Below are positions 19,037 to 28,713 of a DNA stretch of 64,000 nucleotides, in pieces. Every line of letters starts with the position of its first letter. Positions within the stretch are counted from its first letter, which is position 1. Location of the stretch: the NCBI RefSeq assembly GCF_000156195.1, contig NZ_GG688322.1, forward strand, positions 1 through 64,000. Direction: 5' to 3'. Under the pieces are notes generated by a model. It ran no database searches. It had not been told where the DNA came from and saw only the letters and a program-made list of their open reading frames with translations. Source of the stretch: Bacteroides finegoldii DSM 17565. GTDB lineage: Bacteria; Bacteroidota; Bacteroidia; Bacteroidales; Bacteroidaceae. A program made the position numbers and the translations under genes.

Positions 19037-20359
19037 TTACCAGTTTCTTTTCACTGTGCGATATCCGTATCCGATAATCACAAGGAAACAGATAAATGGC
19101 AGAATGAATGAAACATTGACAGCCGGAAGCCAACCGATTTCCTTCATGTCAATAATGCATGCCTGTAACGGAGGCAGGACGGAACCTCCCAAAATAGCCA
19201 TGATAAGACCGGCTGCCCCGAATTTGGCGTCGTCTCCCATACCTTTCAAGGCAATACCGTAAATGGTTGGGAACATCAGTGACATACAGGCGGAAACTGC
19301 TACCAGACAGTAGAGTCCGAAAATGTTTTGAAGGAAGATGGTGCCCAATGTGAAAAGACCTCCGAAGATAGCAAGAATCATCAATAATTTTCCGGCATTG
19401 AGATAACGCAGGATAAAAGTGCAGATAAAACGGCTGACACAGAAAATGACCATTGCTATGATGTTGTATTGCTGGGAAAGTACTTCTGCGCTTTTTTCAT
19501 CCATGCCGAAATCCGGTGACATGAACAGATGTGTTCCGTATTGAATGATAAATGTCCAGCACATAATCTGTGCGCCTACATAGAAGAACTGTGCAATTAC
19601 ACCTTCACGATAACGTGTTTCCATGAAAATACGTTTGAGGGTAGGGAAGAAGTCTATTTTGTGGTTTTGATCTCCATTCTTAGGCATTTTAACAAGCCGT
19701 ATGACGATGAGCATAGCCAAGATAATCAGACCGATAATAAGGTAGGGGGCAATCAAAACAGTAAGGTCGCTTTCTTTGATAGCTTGAAACTCACTATCAT
19801 TGAGCAGTACCCGTTCTTCGGTACACATCGGGTGTAATTTTGCCTGGATAAACTGCATTGCTACGTACATTCCCAAAAGGGATCCCATCGGATTAAAAGA
19901 CTGGGCAAGATTCAAACGTCGTGTAGCTGTTTCTTCAGTTCCCATAGAAAGGATGTAAGGATTACAACTTGTTTCCAGGAAAGAAAGTCCGCAAGTCAGA
20001 ATGAAGTAGGCGATTAGGAACGGATAATATTCCCCTGTCATTTTAGCGGGGAAAAATAAGAATGCTCCGAAAGCGTACATTCCGAGTCCTAGCAATACAC
20101 CTGCTTTGTAGGAGTATTTGCGGATAAATATTGCGGCAGGAAAAGCCATTGCGAAATATCCTCCATAAAAAGCTACTTGTACAAGTGCACCATCAGTAGC
20201 GCTCATTCGGAAGATTTTGGAGAATGCCTTTACCATCGGATTGGTAATGTCGTTTGCGAATCCCCATAACGCAAAACACGAGGTAATGAGAATAAAGGGA
20301 ATAAGATAACTGACGCCATCTTTTGAGATGATGGACTGTTTAGTGTGTTTCATGGTCAT
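19037..20359 (-). CDS. fucP: L-fucose:H+ symporter FucP
   Basis: Inner-membrane sugar importer of the major facilitator superfamily, 440 residues with 12 predicted helices. Typical features of the FucP family are SCFALWGFANDITNPMVKAF near the N-terminus and SLMFPTIYGIALKGMG in the second half. It is the last gene of the operon fucI-fucA-fucK-fucP, starting 7 nt after the fucK stop codon. Other members of this family carry glucose, galactose or N-acetylglucosamine, but the operon context points to L-fucose. Confidence 0.93.
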   Translation of the reverse strand: MTMKHTKQSIISKDGVSYLIPFILITSCFALWGFANDITNPMVKAFSKIFRMSATDGALVQVAFYGGYFAMAFPAAIFIRKYSYKAGVLLGLGMYAFGAFLFFPAKMTGEYYPFLIAYFILTCGLSFLETSCNPYILSMGTEETATRRLNLAQSFNPMGSLLGMYVAMQFIQAKLHPMCTEERVLLNDSEFQAIKESDLTVLIAPYLIIGLIILAMLIVIRLVKMPKNGDQNHKIDFFPTLKRIFMETRYREGVIAQFFYVGAQIMCWTFIIQYGTHLFMSPDFGMDEKSAEVLSQQYNIIAMVIFCVSRFICTFILRYLNAGKLLMILAIFGGLFTLGTIFLQNIFGLYCLVAVSACMSLMFPTIYGIALKGMGDDAKFGAAGLIMAILGGSVLPPLQACIIDMKEIGWLPAVNVSFILPFICFLVIIGYGYRTVKRNW

Positions 20360-20366
20360 TATAATT

Positions 20367-21797
20367 CTATTTTTTAGGATGATAAACTTGTGGTGTTATG
20401 CTATGTCTTACAATCTCTCGCAGTTCGTGAAGATCGGATATCTCTCCTTTTGCCATTGCTTGCGTCAGGATATTTCCTATTGCGGTAGCTTCTACCGGAC
20501 CGGCATATACGGGAATGCCAAGTGTATCGGCTGTCAACTGATTGAGTAATTTATTTTGTGATCCTCCACCGATAATGTTGAGTTGGCGAATTGAAGAAGG
20601 AAGACAACGGTTGAGTTTTTCCACCGCTTGCTTATATTTGAAAGCTAAGGATTGGAGCACGCATTTCACCATTTCCGCTTTGTTCTGTGGAACCGGAAGG
20701 TCGTGTTGTCGGCAGTAATCCATAAGAGCGTTTTCCATATTTACCGGATTCATGAATAGTGCATCATCTACAGGGATGATGGAAGCAATCGTTGCTTCGG
20801 CAGCTTGTGGAATGAGCGTGTCATAGCTCTGTTCTTCGCCACGTGTTTTCCATTCACTCATCAGACGTTGCAGAATCCATAAACCTGTGATATTTTGCAG
20901 AAACCGGATACGGCCTCCCACGCCACCTTCATTCGTAAACTGAGCCAGCCGCGCTTCCTCTGTAAGTATCGGTTCGTCTACTTCTACTCCCAACAGCGAC
21001 CAAGTGCCGGAACTTAGAAATGCGATAGGAGATTCCGTAGCGGGAACTGCGGCAACAGCGCTAGCCGTATCGTGTGAACCTACTGCAATTACGTCTACAG
21101 ATCCTAAGCCTGTTTCTTGGGCAATATCCTCTTTTAAAGTTCCTCTGATAGTACCCGGATAGATGATTTCGCCGAACAAGTGTTCGGGAAGTCCGAGTGT
21201 ACGAATGGTAGATAAAGACCATGTTCGTTGCCGTGCATCGAGTAGTTCGGATGTAGAGGCAATGCAATATTCATTGTTGGCTATTCCTGTCAGAAAGTAG
21301 CTGAAAAGGTCGGGCATGAATAAAAGCCGTTGGGCTGCGTCTAATTGCGCATCCTTACTTTTTTTCATGCTGTAAAGCTGGAATAACGTATTGATCGCCA
21401 TTACTTGTATACCGGTATCGGCATAGTGTTGCTGTTCGTTTAAGAACTTGAACACTTCTGTCGGCATTCTATCCGTTCGTGCATCCCGGTAACAAACTGG
21501 GTTTCCTAGTAGATTACCATCCTTGTCAATAAGCCCGAAGTCGACTCCCCAAGTATCGATCCCGATTCCTTTAACGTCATACCCTCTTTGTGCGGCCTGT
21601 TTTAATCCGGTCTTCATATCCTCAAACAAGGCGGGAAAATCCCAATAAACATGATTACCGAGTTTAACCTGACGATTGGGGAAGCGGTGAACTTCCTCCA
21701 ATTCCAGCTTACCGTGGAGAAGAGAGCCGGCGATAATACGCCCGCTTCCTCCTCCAAAGTCTGCTGCTAAATAAGTGTTTCTATGCGTATCTTTCAT
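20367..21797 (-). CDS. fucK: L-fuculokinase (FGGY family, rhamnulokinase-like)
   Basis: Phosphorylates L-fuculose to L-fuculose-1-phosphate. The 476-residue FGGY kinase has the N-terminal phosphate-binding motif AADFGGGSGR (about 11-20), the stretch GIDTWGVDFGLID (about 78-90) and catalytic Asp in AVGSHDTASAVAAVP (about 239-253). In overall sequence it resembles RhaB rhamnulokinases more than Escherichia coli FucK, which fits what is known for Bacteroides fucose operons. The role is assigned from its place between fucA and fucP. It is 18 nt downstream of fucA. Confidence 0.88.
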   Translation of the reverse strand: MKDTHRNTYLAADFGGGSGRIIAGSLLHGKLELEEVHRFPNRQVKLGNHVYWDFPALFEDMKTGLKQAAQRGYDVKGIGIDTWGVDFGLIDKDGNLLGNPVCYRDARTDRMPTEVFKFLNEQQHYADTGIQVMAINTLFQLYSMKKSKDAQLDAAQRLLFMPDLFSYFLTGIANNEYCIASTSELLDARQRTWSLSTIRTLGLPEHLFGEIIYPGTIRGTLKEDIAQETGLGSVDVIAVGSHDTASAVAAVPATESPIAFLSSGTWSLLGVEVDEPILTEEARLAQFTNEGGVGGRIRFLQNITGLWILQRLMSEWKTRGEEQSYDTLIPQAAEATIASIIPVDDALFMNPVNMENALMDYCRQHDLPVPQNKAEMVKCVLQSLAFKYKQAVEKLNRCLPSSIRQLNIIGGGSQNKLLNQLTADTLGIPVYAGPVEATAIGNILTQAMAKGEISDLHELREIVRHSITPQVYHPKK

Positions 21798-21815
21798 GGT
21801 ATGTGTTTCCGGATA

Positions 21816-22454
21816 CTATTTTGTTTTCTTTCCCAATACGTAGATTTCCAGATCTTCTATCTCCGCCGGAGTCAGTACTGAGTAGTCTCCACCGGATTGG
21901 ACAATGATACGGCAAGCCATTTCAAAGAAAGTAGCCCGTTCATATACTTGATCGAAATCTTTTCCGCATACTACTTGCCCGTGATTGGTCAACAACACGG
22001 AATTATGATTCAACATGGCTTCTACCACTGCTTTGGCCAGTTCCGGCGAACCGGGACGGTAATAGGGAATCACCGGTATTTCCGAACCTACATGGCAAGG
22101 AATTTCTGCCGTTACATTGAAGTTGGTCGGCTTGTTTTTCATGCAGGAAACGGCCGTTGCATATTCCGACTGAAAATGGAGGACTACATTTACATCCGGG
22201 CGTTCGCGAAGAATGCCCAGATGGAAGGTACTTTCCATTGACGGTTTTACTCCATTGGTAGGAGTGCCACTGGCAATATTGCAGATGGAAACTTTCTCCT
22301 TATATAAAGTCGGTACCCAAGACCCCGTACCTGAAATCAATGCTTCTTCACCAATTCGCCAAGAGAGATTGCCGCTACTGCATAACATCAGCTTGGCAGC
22401 TCCATAGCGATGTGCCTGTGATAGAAACTGTTCAATATGTTCGTTGGTAATCAT
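21816..22454 (-). CDS. fucA: L-fuculose-1-phosphate aldolase (class II)
   Basis: Cleaves L-fuculose-1-phosphate to dihydroxyacetone phosphate and L-lactaldehyde. The start at 22454 gives a 212-residue protein (MITNEHIEQFLSQ), matching the family length near 215; an upstream in-frame ATG would reach into fucI. The catalytic Glu74 and zinc ligands His93 and His158 align with Escherichia coli FucA Glu73, His92 and His155. The second ligand of the usual HxH pair (His94) is Gln95 here (LHFQS). So the metal site is altered, or this belongs to a related aldolase subfamily with an HxQ site. Confidence 0.87.
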   Translation of the reverse strand: MITNEHIEQFLSQAHRYGAAKLMLCSSGNLSWRIGEEALISGTGSWVPTLYKEKVSICNIASGTPTNGVKPSMESTFHLGILRERPDVNVVLHFQSEYATAVSCMKNKPTNFNVTAEIPCHVGSEIPVIPYYRPGSPELAKAVVEAMLNHNSVLLTNHGQVVCGKDFDQVYERATFFEMACRIIVQSGGDYSVLTPAEIEDLEIYVLGKKTK

Positions 22455-22470
22455 AATCTGCGTTTTAATC

Positions 22471-24246
22471 TTATTTATAAATAGGACCGTAAGTTGTACA
22501 AGCTCTGTAGTCTGCACCCTCTTTGTCCATACCGAAAGCGTTCCATGCGGCTGGGCGGAAGATCTGGTCTTCTTCTACGTTGTGCATACATACAGGGATG
22601 CGGAGCATAGAGGCAAGAGTGATTAAGTCCTGTCCGATGTGTCCGTAACTGATAGCTCCGTGATTGGCTCCCCAATTGTTCATTACTGAATATACATCTT
22701 TGAAAGCCGGTTTATCGCACAGGCGGGGAACAAACCAAGTAGTAGGCCATGTGGGGTCGGTACGCATATTGAGTTTCTGGTGAATTTCCGGGTCAATCTC
22801 AACTGTCCATCCTTCTGCGATTTGCAGGACAGGACCAAGACCTTTGACCAGGTTCAGACGCATCATAGTGACAGGCATTCCACCTTTTGACAGGAAGTTG
22901 GATGAGAAACCGCCTCCACGGAAATAGTCACGGTCCGCCGGATACCAAGTTGTTGCCTTCAGGCAGTTTTCTACATCTGCATCAGTCAGATTCCACGGCT
23001 CTTTCATCACCGGATTGCCTTCCGCGTCTACCGATTGACCGGAACCGTCGAGCGTAGTGGCACCGGAATTGATAAGATGGATAATACCGTTTGCTGCCAG
23101 ACCACTCAATTCTTTGCCGGTCACACGTTTCACGGCTTCGGGACTCCAATAAGTACGCACATCTGAGAATATTTGAGCGCGATTAGTCAGCAAGTGACCG
23201 AACAGCATAGCTACACCGTTGCAGGCATCATTTTCAGTAGCTACTACAAATGCTTCACGGATACCGTTCCAATCGAAGGAAGTATTGAGTAAGGCTTCCG
23301 GATAGTCACCGTTCGGATAGAAGTCAGTCCATTGGCGTTGTCCCTGGAAGCCGGCTGCGATAGCGTTATGTCCCAAAGCTTCTTCCTTGAATCCCATCTC
23401 TTTAAGTTTCGGGTTTCCGGTCATCAAGTCACGCATGATAATCATCATCTTTACGATAAATTCCCAGTCTGCGTCTTTCTGCTCGCGGGTTTTACGTTTT
23501 TCGGGACGGTTCTTGAAGTCATCACCTTCGTTTACCTTGCAATACTTTTCAGTCCATGCCATTGCTTTGGCGTATTCTTCGTGGTCGTAGATACCCTCTT
23601 CCATGCGGCGGATAATCTCTGTCAGGTCGATAGATTCATTGCGCATACCCAAATATTCCTGGAAGAAATCAGGATTGACGATAGAGCCGGCAATACCCAT
23701 AGATACGCTCCCCATTGACAGATAAGACTTGCCTCTCATGGTGGCTACTGCCTGTGCGGCGCGTGCAAAGCGAAGAATCTTTTCCGCTACATCTTCGGGA
23801 ATTGTGTTGTCGTCCAGATCTTGAACATCATGTCCGTAGATTCCGAATGCGGGAAGTCCTTTTTGTGCATGTCCTGCCAATACTGCTGCCAGATATACAG
23901 CACCCGGACGTTCTGTTCCATTGAATCCCCAGACTGCTTTCGGGTAATACGGGTTCATATCCATTGTTTCCGCACCATAACACCAACAAGAAGTTACAGT
24001 GATAGTGGAACCTACACCTTCTCTTTCGAACTTCTCTGCACAAGCTGCACTTTCGGCTACGCGGCCGATGGTACTGTCGGCAATCACGCATTCTACGGGA
24101 CTTCCGTCACCGTTTTTCAAATTGCTGCTGATTAATTCGGCTACGGCTTTAGCCAAATTCATTGTCTTTTCTTCAAGGCTTTCACGAACGCCACCCTGGC
24201 GACCGTCGATGGTGGGACGAATCCCGATTTTCGGATACTTTTTCAT
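22471..24246 (-). CDS. fucI: L-fucose isomerase FucI
   Basis: Converts L-fucose to L-fuculose, the first committed step. The 591-residue protein has the same length as the Escherichia coli enzyme. Conserved stretches include [20 protein letters not shown] at the N-terminus and [18 protein letters not shown] (about residues 336-353), whose Glu is a manganese ligand in the family, plus [18 protein letters not shown] near the C-terminus with a ligand His. It is first in the catabolic operon, 65 nt after the fucR stop codon, with a candidate FucR operator in that gap. Confidence 0.97.
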   Translation of the reverse strand: MKKYPKIGIRPTIDGRQGGVRESLEEKTMNLAKAVAELISSNLKNGDGSPVECVIADSTIGRVAESAACAEKFEREGVGSTITVTSCWCYGAETMDMNPYYPKAVWGFNGTERPGAVYLAAVLAGHAQKGLPAFGIYGHDVQDLDDNTIPEDVAEKILRFARAAQAVATMRGKSYLSMGSVSMGIAGSIVNPDFFQEYLGMRNESIDLTEIIRRMEEGIYDHEEYAKAMAWTEKYCKVNEGDDFKNRPEKRKTREQKDADWEFIVKMMIIMRDLMTGNPKLKEMGFKEEALGHNAIAAGFQGQRQWTDFYPNGDYPEALLNTSFDWNGIREAFVVATENDACNGVAMLFGHLLTNRAQIFSDVRTYWSPEAVKRVTGKELSGLAANGIIHLINSGATTLDGSGQSVDAEGNPVMKEPWNLTDADVENCLKATTWYPADRDYFRGGGFSSNFLSKGGMPVTMMRLNLVKGLGPVLQIAEGWTVEIDPEIHQKLNMRTDPTWPTTWFVPRLCDKPAFKDVYSVMNNWGANHGAISYGHIGQDLITLASMLRIPVCMHNVEEDQIFRPAAWNAFGMDKEGADYRACTTYGPIYK

Positions 24247-24278
24247 GTTTTTTATATTATATGGTTAATTGAACTCTG

Positions 24279-24298
24279 TGCTGAACTGTGCTGAATGT
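24279..24298 (-). promoter_or_regulatory. Candidate FucR operator upstream of fucI
   Basis: The plus-strand sequence GTGCTGAACTGTGCTGA occurs here and, with one base changed, upstream of fucR at 25330-25346. It is a direct repeat of TGCTGAAC-type half sites; an extra partial copy (GAACTCTG) precedes it. On the minus strand it lies just downstream of a TTTTTTTG box, near the expected transcription start of fucI, which fits repression. Confidence 0.6.
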
Positions 24299-24311
24299 GC
24301 GGCAAAAAAAA

Positions 24312-25307
24312 TTAGAGGGATTTTCGAAGCCTGATTCCGGTAGGGAGGTACTTCTGTACAGAGGCGTCATTGAGAACGAAGTTTGCCGCTTCGTTCCCCA
24401 TCATTTCCCAGTCAATAGTCAATGAGGTAATTCCTTCGTCAATCACTTCGTAAGAAGGAATATCATTGTATGCCAGCAGGCCGAAATCTTTTCCACATTT
24501 CAGTCCCTCCAATCTTCCTTGTTTGACCACCTTTACCACGTCTTGTTGCTTGATGGCTATATAGGCTGCCCCTTTCTGTACTACCAGATTTTCAATGTCT
24601 TCCTGTATCTCGTATGAGAATCCTTGTTCTTCGCAGAAACGGATAAAATATTCTTTGCTGCTTTGCGGATGTTTTAATCCTTTGGAGAACAGGAATACGA
24701 TTTGACGGTATTTGTACATTTTGTCTTCCAACGTCAGTAATGCCTGGTAGAAAGATTCATCAAAATCCTGACAGATATAGAAATACTTGCTTTTCTCGAA
24801 TTTACCGAAGTCCAGAAGAAGCAGTCGTGCAGGATTAATTTTGTTAAGGGCTGTGCTGAATTTCTCGTTGTCGAAATTCATCACTATATATTTGTTGTAT
24901 TTTCCTACGGATTCGCGAATGATGGTATTGAACAATCGCTCGTTGTATTGGTGAAACAACAGGTCGACCTTATAATTAATAGGCAGTCGTTTGACGAAAC
25001 TGTTGTATAAAGCTTCTTTGAAAGGGGTATACTGGTCGAGTAACAATAAGACATTAGTCACCTGGCTGGTCACATAGTAACCTTTGCCGGGAGTGGAGTC
25101 AATCAGTCCCCGTTCACGTAAATCAAGAAAAGCCTTGAACACCGTATCGCGCGATACTCCATAGTGTGCACTCAACTGATTGATGGAAGGCAAAGAATCT
25201 CCTTCAAGAAATTCTTTCCTGGAAATAGCCTGACTAAGTGTGTCTGCCAATTGTGTGACCTTAGTTGCCTGTTGTCCGAATGTTGCTTTCTTATCAGTTC
25301 GTTTCAT
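24312..25307 (-). CDS. fucR: FucR, GntR-type regulator of fucose genes
   Basis: A 331-residue regulator with an N-terminal GntR winged helix (about 15-85; INQLSAHYGVSRDTVFKAFL is the recognition region) joined to a C-terminal periplasmic-binding-protein-like sensor domain (about 90-330), ending LTIDWEMMGNEAANFVL, a LacI-type C-terminal pattern. It is first in the fuc cluster and its product is known in B. thetaiotaomicron as a repressor of the fucose genes, released by L-fucose. Matching candidate operators occur upstream of both fucR and fucI, suggesting autoregulation. Confidence 0.92.
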   Translation of the reverse strand: MKRTDKKATFGQQATKVTQLADTLSQAISRKEFLEGDSLPSINQLSAHYGVSRDTVFKAFLDLRERGLIDSTPGKGYYVTSQVTNVLLLLDQYTPFKEALYNSFVKRLPINYKVDLLFHQYNERLFNTIIRESVGKYNKYIVMNFDNEKFSTALNKINPARLLLLDFGKFEKSKYFYICQDFDESFYQALLTLEDKMYKYRQIVFLFSKGLKHPQSSKEYFIRFCEEQGFSYEIQEDIENLVVQKGAAYIAIKQQDVVKVVKQGRLEGLKCGKDFGLLAYNDIPSYEVIDEGITSLTIDWEMMGNEAANFVLNDASVQKYLPTGIRLRKSL

Positions 25308-25329
25308 GCTAATATTATAAGAGTTAACC

Positions 25330-25349
25330 GTGCTGAACTATGCTGATGC
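25330..25349 (-). promoter_or_regulatory. Candidate FucR operator upstream of fucR
   Basis: GTGCTGAACTATGCTGA on the plus strand differs at one base from the copy before fucI. On the minus strand it directly follows TTTCTTTG, one mismatch from the -7 consensus, so the site would overlap the fucR transcription start. Confidence 0.6.
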
Positions 25350-25406
25350 AAAGAAAGGCATTTTATTTTGAAAGAGACTAATTATTTACTATGTTTTATA
25401 GCAGAA

Positions 25407-25443
25407 AATAAAAAAAATCCCCTTCGGCGAACCGAAGAGGATT
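25407..25443 (-). terminator. Terminator of rpsP
   Basis: AATCCCCTTCGG pairs with CCGAAGAGGATT (25432-25443) with one mismatch around a short loop, followed on the minus strand by a T run (the A run at 25409-25417). It lies 42 nt after the rpsP stop codon. Confidence 0.85.
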
Positions 25444-25484
25444 TATTGCTTTTTCCTAATTTTTTATTCGGAACCTGCTGAAAA

Positions 25485-26036
25485 TTATTCAGCAGCAGCT
25501 TCTGTTGCAGGAGCTTCTTCAGCCGGAGCAGCAGCTTCTTCTGCGGGTGCTTCAGCAGCAGCTTTTTCAGCAGCCTCAGCAGCTTTCTTTTCAGCGAGTG
25601 CTTTTGCTTTCACTTCGTTGATTTTCTTTTCTGCTTCCAGACGCGCTTTAGCTTCAGCTTTCTTAGCTTCGTCTTGTTTAGCTTTCAAAGCAGCCAAACC
25701 TGACTGTTTGTTGTTTTTCCAAGCTTCGAATTTAGCTTCTGCTTCTGCTTCTCCGAATGCGCCTTTCGCTACACCGCCCATAAGATGTTTCTTCATGTAA
25801 ACTCCTTCACGAGAGAGGATATTACGTACAGTGTCGCTTGGTTGTGCACCTTTCAGTACCCATGCCAATGCAGCGTCGAAATTCAAATCTACTGTAGCAG
25901 GATTGGTGTTAGGGTTGTAAGTACCAATCTTCTCAATAAATTTACCATCACGTGGTGCTCTGCTGTCTGCAATTACAATTGAATAGAACGCGTAACTTTT
26001 ACGTCCGTGTCTCTGCAATCTGATTCTAGTTGCCAT
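25485..26036 (-). CDS. rpsP: 30S ribosomal protein S16
   Basis: Small-subunit ribosomal protein. Residues 1 to about 85 are the S16 core ([20 protein letters not shown], then GTYNPNT). The remaining 100 residues form a low-complexity tail rich in Lys and Ala, becoming Ala/Glu/Pro-rich at the end ([19 protein letters not shown]). Escherichia coli S16 is only 82 residues; long tails are common in Bacteroidetes S16. The gene stands alone with a textbook promoter and its own terminator. Confidence 0.97.
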   Translation of the reverse strand: MATRIRLQRHGRKSYAFYSIVIADSRAPRDGKFIEKIGTYNPNTNPATVDLNFDAALAWVLKGAQPSDTVRNILSREGVYMKKHLMGGVAKGAFGEAEAEAKFEAWKNNKQSGLAALKAKQDEAKKAEAKARLEAEKKINEVKAKALAEKKAAEAAEKAAAEAPAEEAAAPAEEAPATEAAAE

Positions 26037-26096
26037 TTTTAATAATTGTTTTTAATGATTGATTTGAATTATGCCATTATCTCGTAATAGCGGGCA

Positions 26097-26127
26097 CAAA
26101 GATACGGCTTTTCTTTTGATTGACAAA
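26097..26127 (-). promoter_or_regulatory. Sigma-ABfr promoter of rpsP
   Basis: On the minus strand TTTG (26124-26127) is followed after 19 nt by TATCTTTG (26097-26104), an exact match to the -33/-7 consensus. The start codon is 60 nt downstream. Confidence 0.8.
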
Positions 26128-26142
26128 CATTTCGCTATTTTT

Positions 26143-27444
26143 TTACGAATATCGTTTAGGGTAGCGGAATAGGATGGCTAGCAATGCGCAGGCTCCCATT
26201 GTAAAAGGATAATAGAGATTACCGATGATACTGATAGGGGAAATATTGGCAAGTCCTGCAGCTATCAACATTTGAGCACCGTATGGAATAATGCCCTGTA
26301 TCAGGCAGGAGAAGGTGTCGAGAATACTGGCGGTCTTCCTCCGGTCGAGATGGAATTTCCGGGCGATATCTCTTGCTATCGGTCCTGTTGTTATGATGGC
26401 AATAGTATTGTTGGCGGTACACAGATTGGCGATACTTACCAAAGCGGCAATGCTTAGTTCAGCACCCCGCTTGCCGTTGACGTGGCGGGTAAGTTTCCGG
26501 ATAATAAAATCAATGCCTCCATTGTAGCGGATTGTTTCCAACATTCCTCCTGCCAGTAGGGTGATGATGATTAATTCTCCCATTCCCGTTATTCCTGTTC
26601 CCATAGCTCCGAACCAGTCGAATATTCCGAAACTTCCGGTGGCAATGCCGATAATGCCACTTGTCAGGATACCTATAATTAATACAAGCATCACATTCAT
26701 TCCGGCAACGGCTGTTCCTAATACTATTATATAAGGTATCACTTTTATCCATTCGATCGTTTGGATCTGAGTGGGGGCGGTGATGGATAATCCTTGAAAG
26801 ATATAAATGCCCAATACGATGATGGCTGCCGGGACAACGATCATGGAGTTTATCCGGAACTTGTCACGCATGACGCATTCCTGTGTTTTCGTAGATGCGA
26901 TAGTAGTGTCGGATATAAATGATAGGTTATCTCCGAAGAAAGAACCGCCGACTACCACTGCCACCATGAAAGGAAGCGCTATTTCCGTTTTTTCTGCTAG
27001 CCCCACAGCTACAGGGGTGAGGGCTACGATAGTACCCACGCTGGTTCCGATAGACAGGGAGATAAAACAAGCTGCAATAAATATACCGGCTAGCAGCAGG
27101 TTATCCGGAAGAATATGTAATGTCAGATTGACGGTGGCGTCAATCGCTCCCATCTGTTTGGCACTGTGTGCAAAGGCTCCGGCAAGAATAAATATCCATA
27201 TCATCAGTAGGATATTCTTGTTAGCGGCTCCTACGGAAAACTGGTAAATACGTTGATCGAGCTTCAATCCTTTGGTGATAGCGATTGCATAGCAGGAGGA
27301 GACCAGAAAGGCCACTGTAATAGGCACTTTATAAAAGTCGTTGACCAGGATAGATGTTACCAAATAGAGGCATAAGAATACGAGCAAAGGACTTAATGCC
27401 CACCAATTTCCCGTCCGTTCTTTATGTGTTTTTTCTTCAGTCAT
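26143..27444 (-). CDS. nhaC: NhaC-type Na+/H+ antiporter family protein
   Basis: A 433-residue inner-membrane protein with about 11 hydrophobic helices. The stretch SIGTSVGTIVALTPVAVGLA (about 132-151) followed by GGSFFGDNLSFISDTTIAS (about 166-184) is the hallmark of NhaC-family antiporters, which exchange sodium for protons and sometimes carry malate/lactate. Substrates cannot be told apart by sequence alone. It is monocistronic, with an exact -7 box (TATCTTTG) just upstream. Confidence 0.88.
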   Translation of the reverse strand: MTEEKTHKERTGNWWALSPLLVFLCLYLVTSILVNDFYKVPITVAFLVSSCYAIAITKGLKLDQRIYQFSVGAANKNILLMIWIFILAGAFAHSAKQMGAIDATVNLTLHILPDNLLLAGIFIAACFISLSIGTSVGTIVALTPVAVGLAEKTEIALPFMVAVVVGGSFFGDNLSFISDTTIASTKTQECVMRDKFRINSMIVVPAAIIVLGIYIFQGLSITAPTQIQTIEWIKVIPYIIVLGTAVAGMNVMLVLIIGILTSGIIGIATGSFGIFDWFGAMGTGITGMGELIIITLLAGGMLETIRYNGGIDFIIRKLTRHVNGKRGAELSIAALVSIANLCTANNTIAIITTGPIARDIARKFHLDRRKTASILDTFSCLIQGIIPYGAQMLIAAGLANISPISIIGNLYYPFTMGACALLAILFRYPKRYS

Positions 27445-27474
27445 AAATTAATATTGCAGTATTTATTTGAGCTG

Positions 27475-27482
27475 CAAAGATA
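27475..27482 (-). promoter_or_regulatory. -7 box for the NhaC-type gene
   Basis: Reads TATCTTTG on the minus strand, 30 nt before the start codon. No convincing -33 seen. Confidence 0.55.
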
Positions 27483-27639
27483 GTAATGAAACACATAAGT
27501 ACGATAAAAGGCTCAATATTTCATCTTTTCTTTTTCTGTTTCATCCCTGTCTTTTCCGTCTTGGAAACTTTAAAACGGCTGCTTTTTCTTTTTTCGTCTA
27601 TTTTCGTGTCGTTGATAACATAATTTATTTTAGAACAGA

Positions 27640-28704
27640 ATGACAACGACTAGATTCTCATTATGTATTTTTTGCCTTTGTCTGTTTGCTTCCTGTGGAA
27701 GAGGAGAACAAAAGGCAGATGAACCAATACGGGTGAAAGTGGCAGAGGCGGAAACTTTGGTTCCTTCTTCGGAACGCGAGTTTTCGTTTATTTCAAAACC
27801 TTTTAAAGAGACGGAGCTTTCTTTCAGAGTTGGCGGACCGATTGACCGTTTTGAAGTATATGCCGGGAATTTTTATCATCGTGGAGATATCATTGCAGAA
27901 ATAGATTCCCGTGATTTCCGTATCCGAAAAGAACGCGCGGAAGCTGTTTACAATCAGGCGAAAGCAGAGTTTGAACGGATAAAGGTGCTGTATGAAAAAG
28001 ATAACCTATCGGCCAGTGCTTATGAAAAAGCGCGTGCTGACTACACTTCAGCTAAGACAGCTTTTGAGACGGCGACGAATGAATTGGACGATACCCGGTT
28101 GATTGCTCCTTTCGACGGATATGTAGGAGAAGTCTATATCGAGAAGTTTCAGGATGTAAAAGCAACTCAGCCGGTGGTGTCTTTTATTGATATTACCCAG
28201 TTGAAAATAGAAGCCTATGTCACACAGGACATAGCGCTTCAGGCAGAAAAAATAAAGGAAGTGGGTGTCCGTTTTGATGTCTGTACAGAGGAAGTATATT
28301 CGGCAAAAGTAGTGGAGGTTTCCAAAAGCACTACCCGGAATAATCTGTCTTTCTTGCTGACGGCATTGCTACCGAATAAACAGGGAAAATGGCCTGCCGG
28401 TATTTCGGGAAAGATGTTGTTGGACTTTCCGGCTTCTTCATCTGTCGCAATGGTGACTGTACCTCAAACTGCCCTTAGTCACCGGCCTACTGAAGGGGAT
28501 TATGTCTGGACAGTGGACAATGCTACGAGAAAAGTATCAAAGAAGAAGGTGATATTGGGTGAGTTACTCCCGAATGGAAAAGTCGAAGTAAAAGGTGGAT
28601 TGCAGGCGGGAGAAACGGTGGCTGTCAGCAAACTGCGTTTCCTGTCGGAAGGGACTCCGATAGAAATAATGAACCGGGAAATGCCGGTAACTGCTCAAAA
28701 GTAA
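27640..28704 (+). CDS. RND efflux periplasmic adaptor (HlyD/MFP) lipoprotein
   Basis: Adaptor joining the inner-membrane RND pump to the outer-membrane channel. The 354-residue protein has a signal with lipobox (FASC, about residue 19), a lipoyl/barrel-sandwich domain (GPIDRFEVYAGNFYHRGDII near 67), an alpha-helical hairpin (about 105-150), then LIAPFDGYVGEVYIEKFQ (about 157-174), the usual second half of the lipoyl domain, and a C-terminal beta-barrel. It starts an efflux operon and ends 9 nt before the pump gene. The exported compound is unknown. Confidence 0.92.
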   Translation: MTTTRFSLCIFCLCLFASCGRGEQKADEPIRVKVAEAETLVPSSEREFSFISKPFKETELSFRVGGPIDRFEVYAGNFYHRGDIIAEIDSRDFRIRKERAEAVYNQAKAEFERIKVLYEKDNLSASAYEKARADYTSAKTAFETATNELDDTRLIAPFDGYVGEVYIEKFQDVKATQPVVSFIDITQLKIEAYVTQDIALQAEKIKEVGVRFDVCTEEVYSAKVVEVSKSTTRNNLSFLLTALLPNKQGKWPAGISGKMLLDFPASSSVAMVTVPQTALSHRPTEGDYVWTVDNATRKVSKKKVILGELLPNGKVEVKGGLQAGETVAVSKLRFLSEGTPIEIMNREMPVTAQK

Positions 28705-28713
28705 GAGGAAAGT

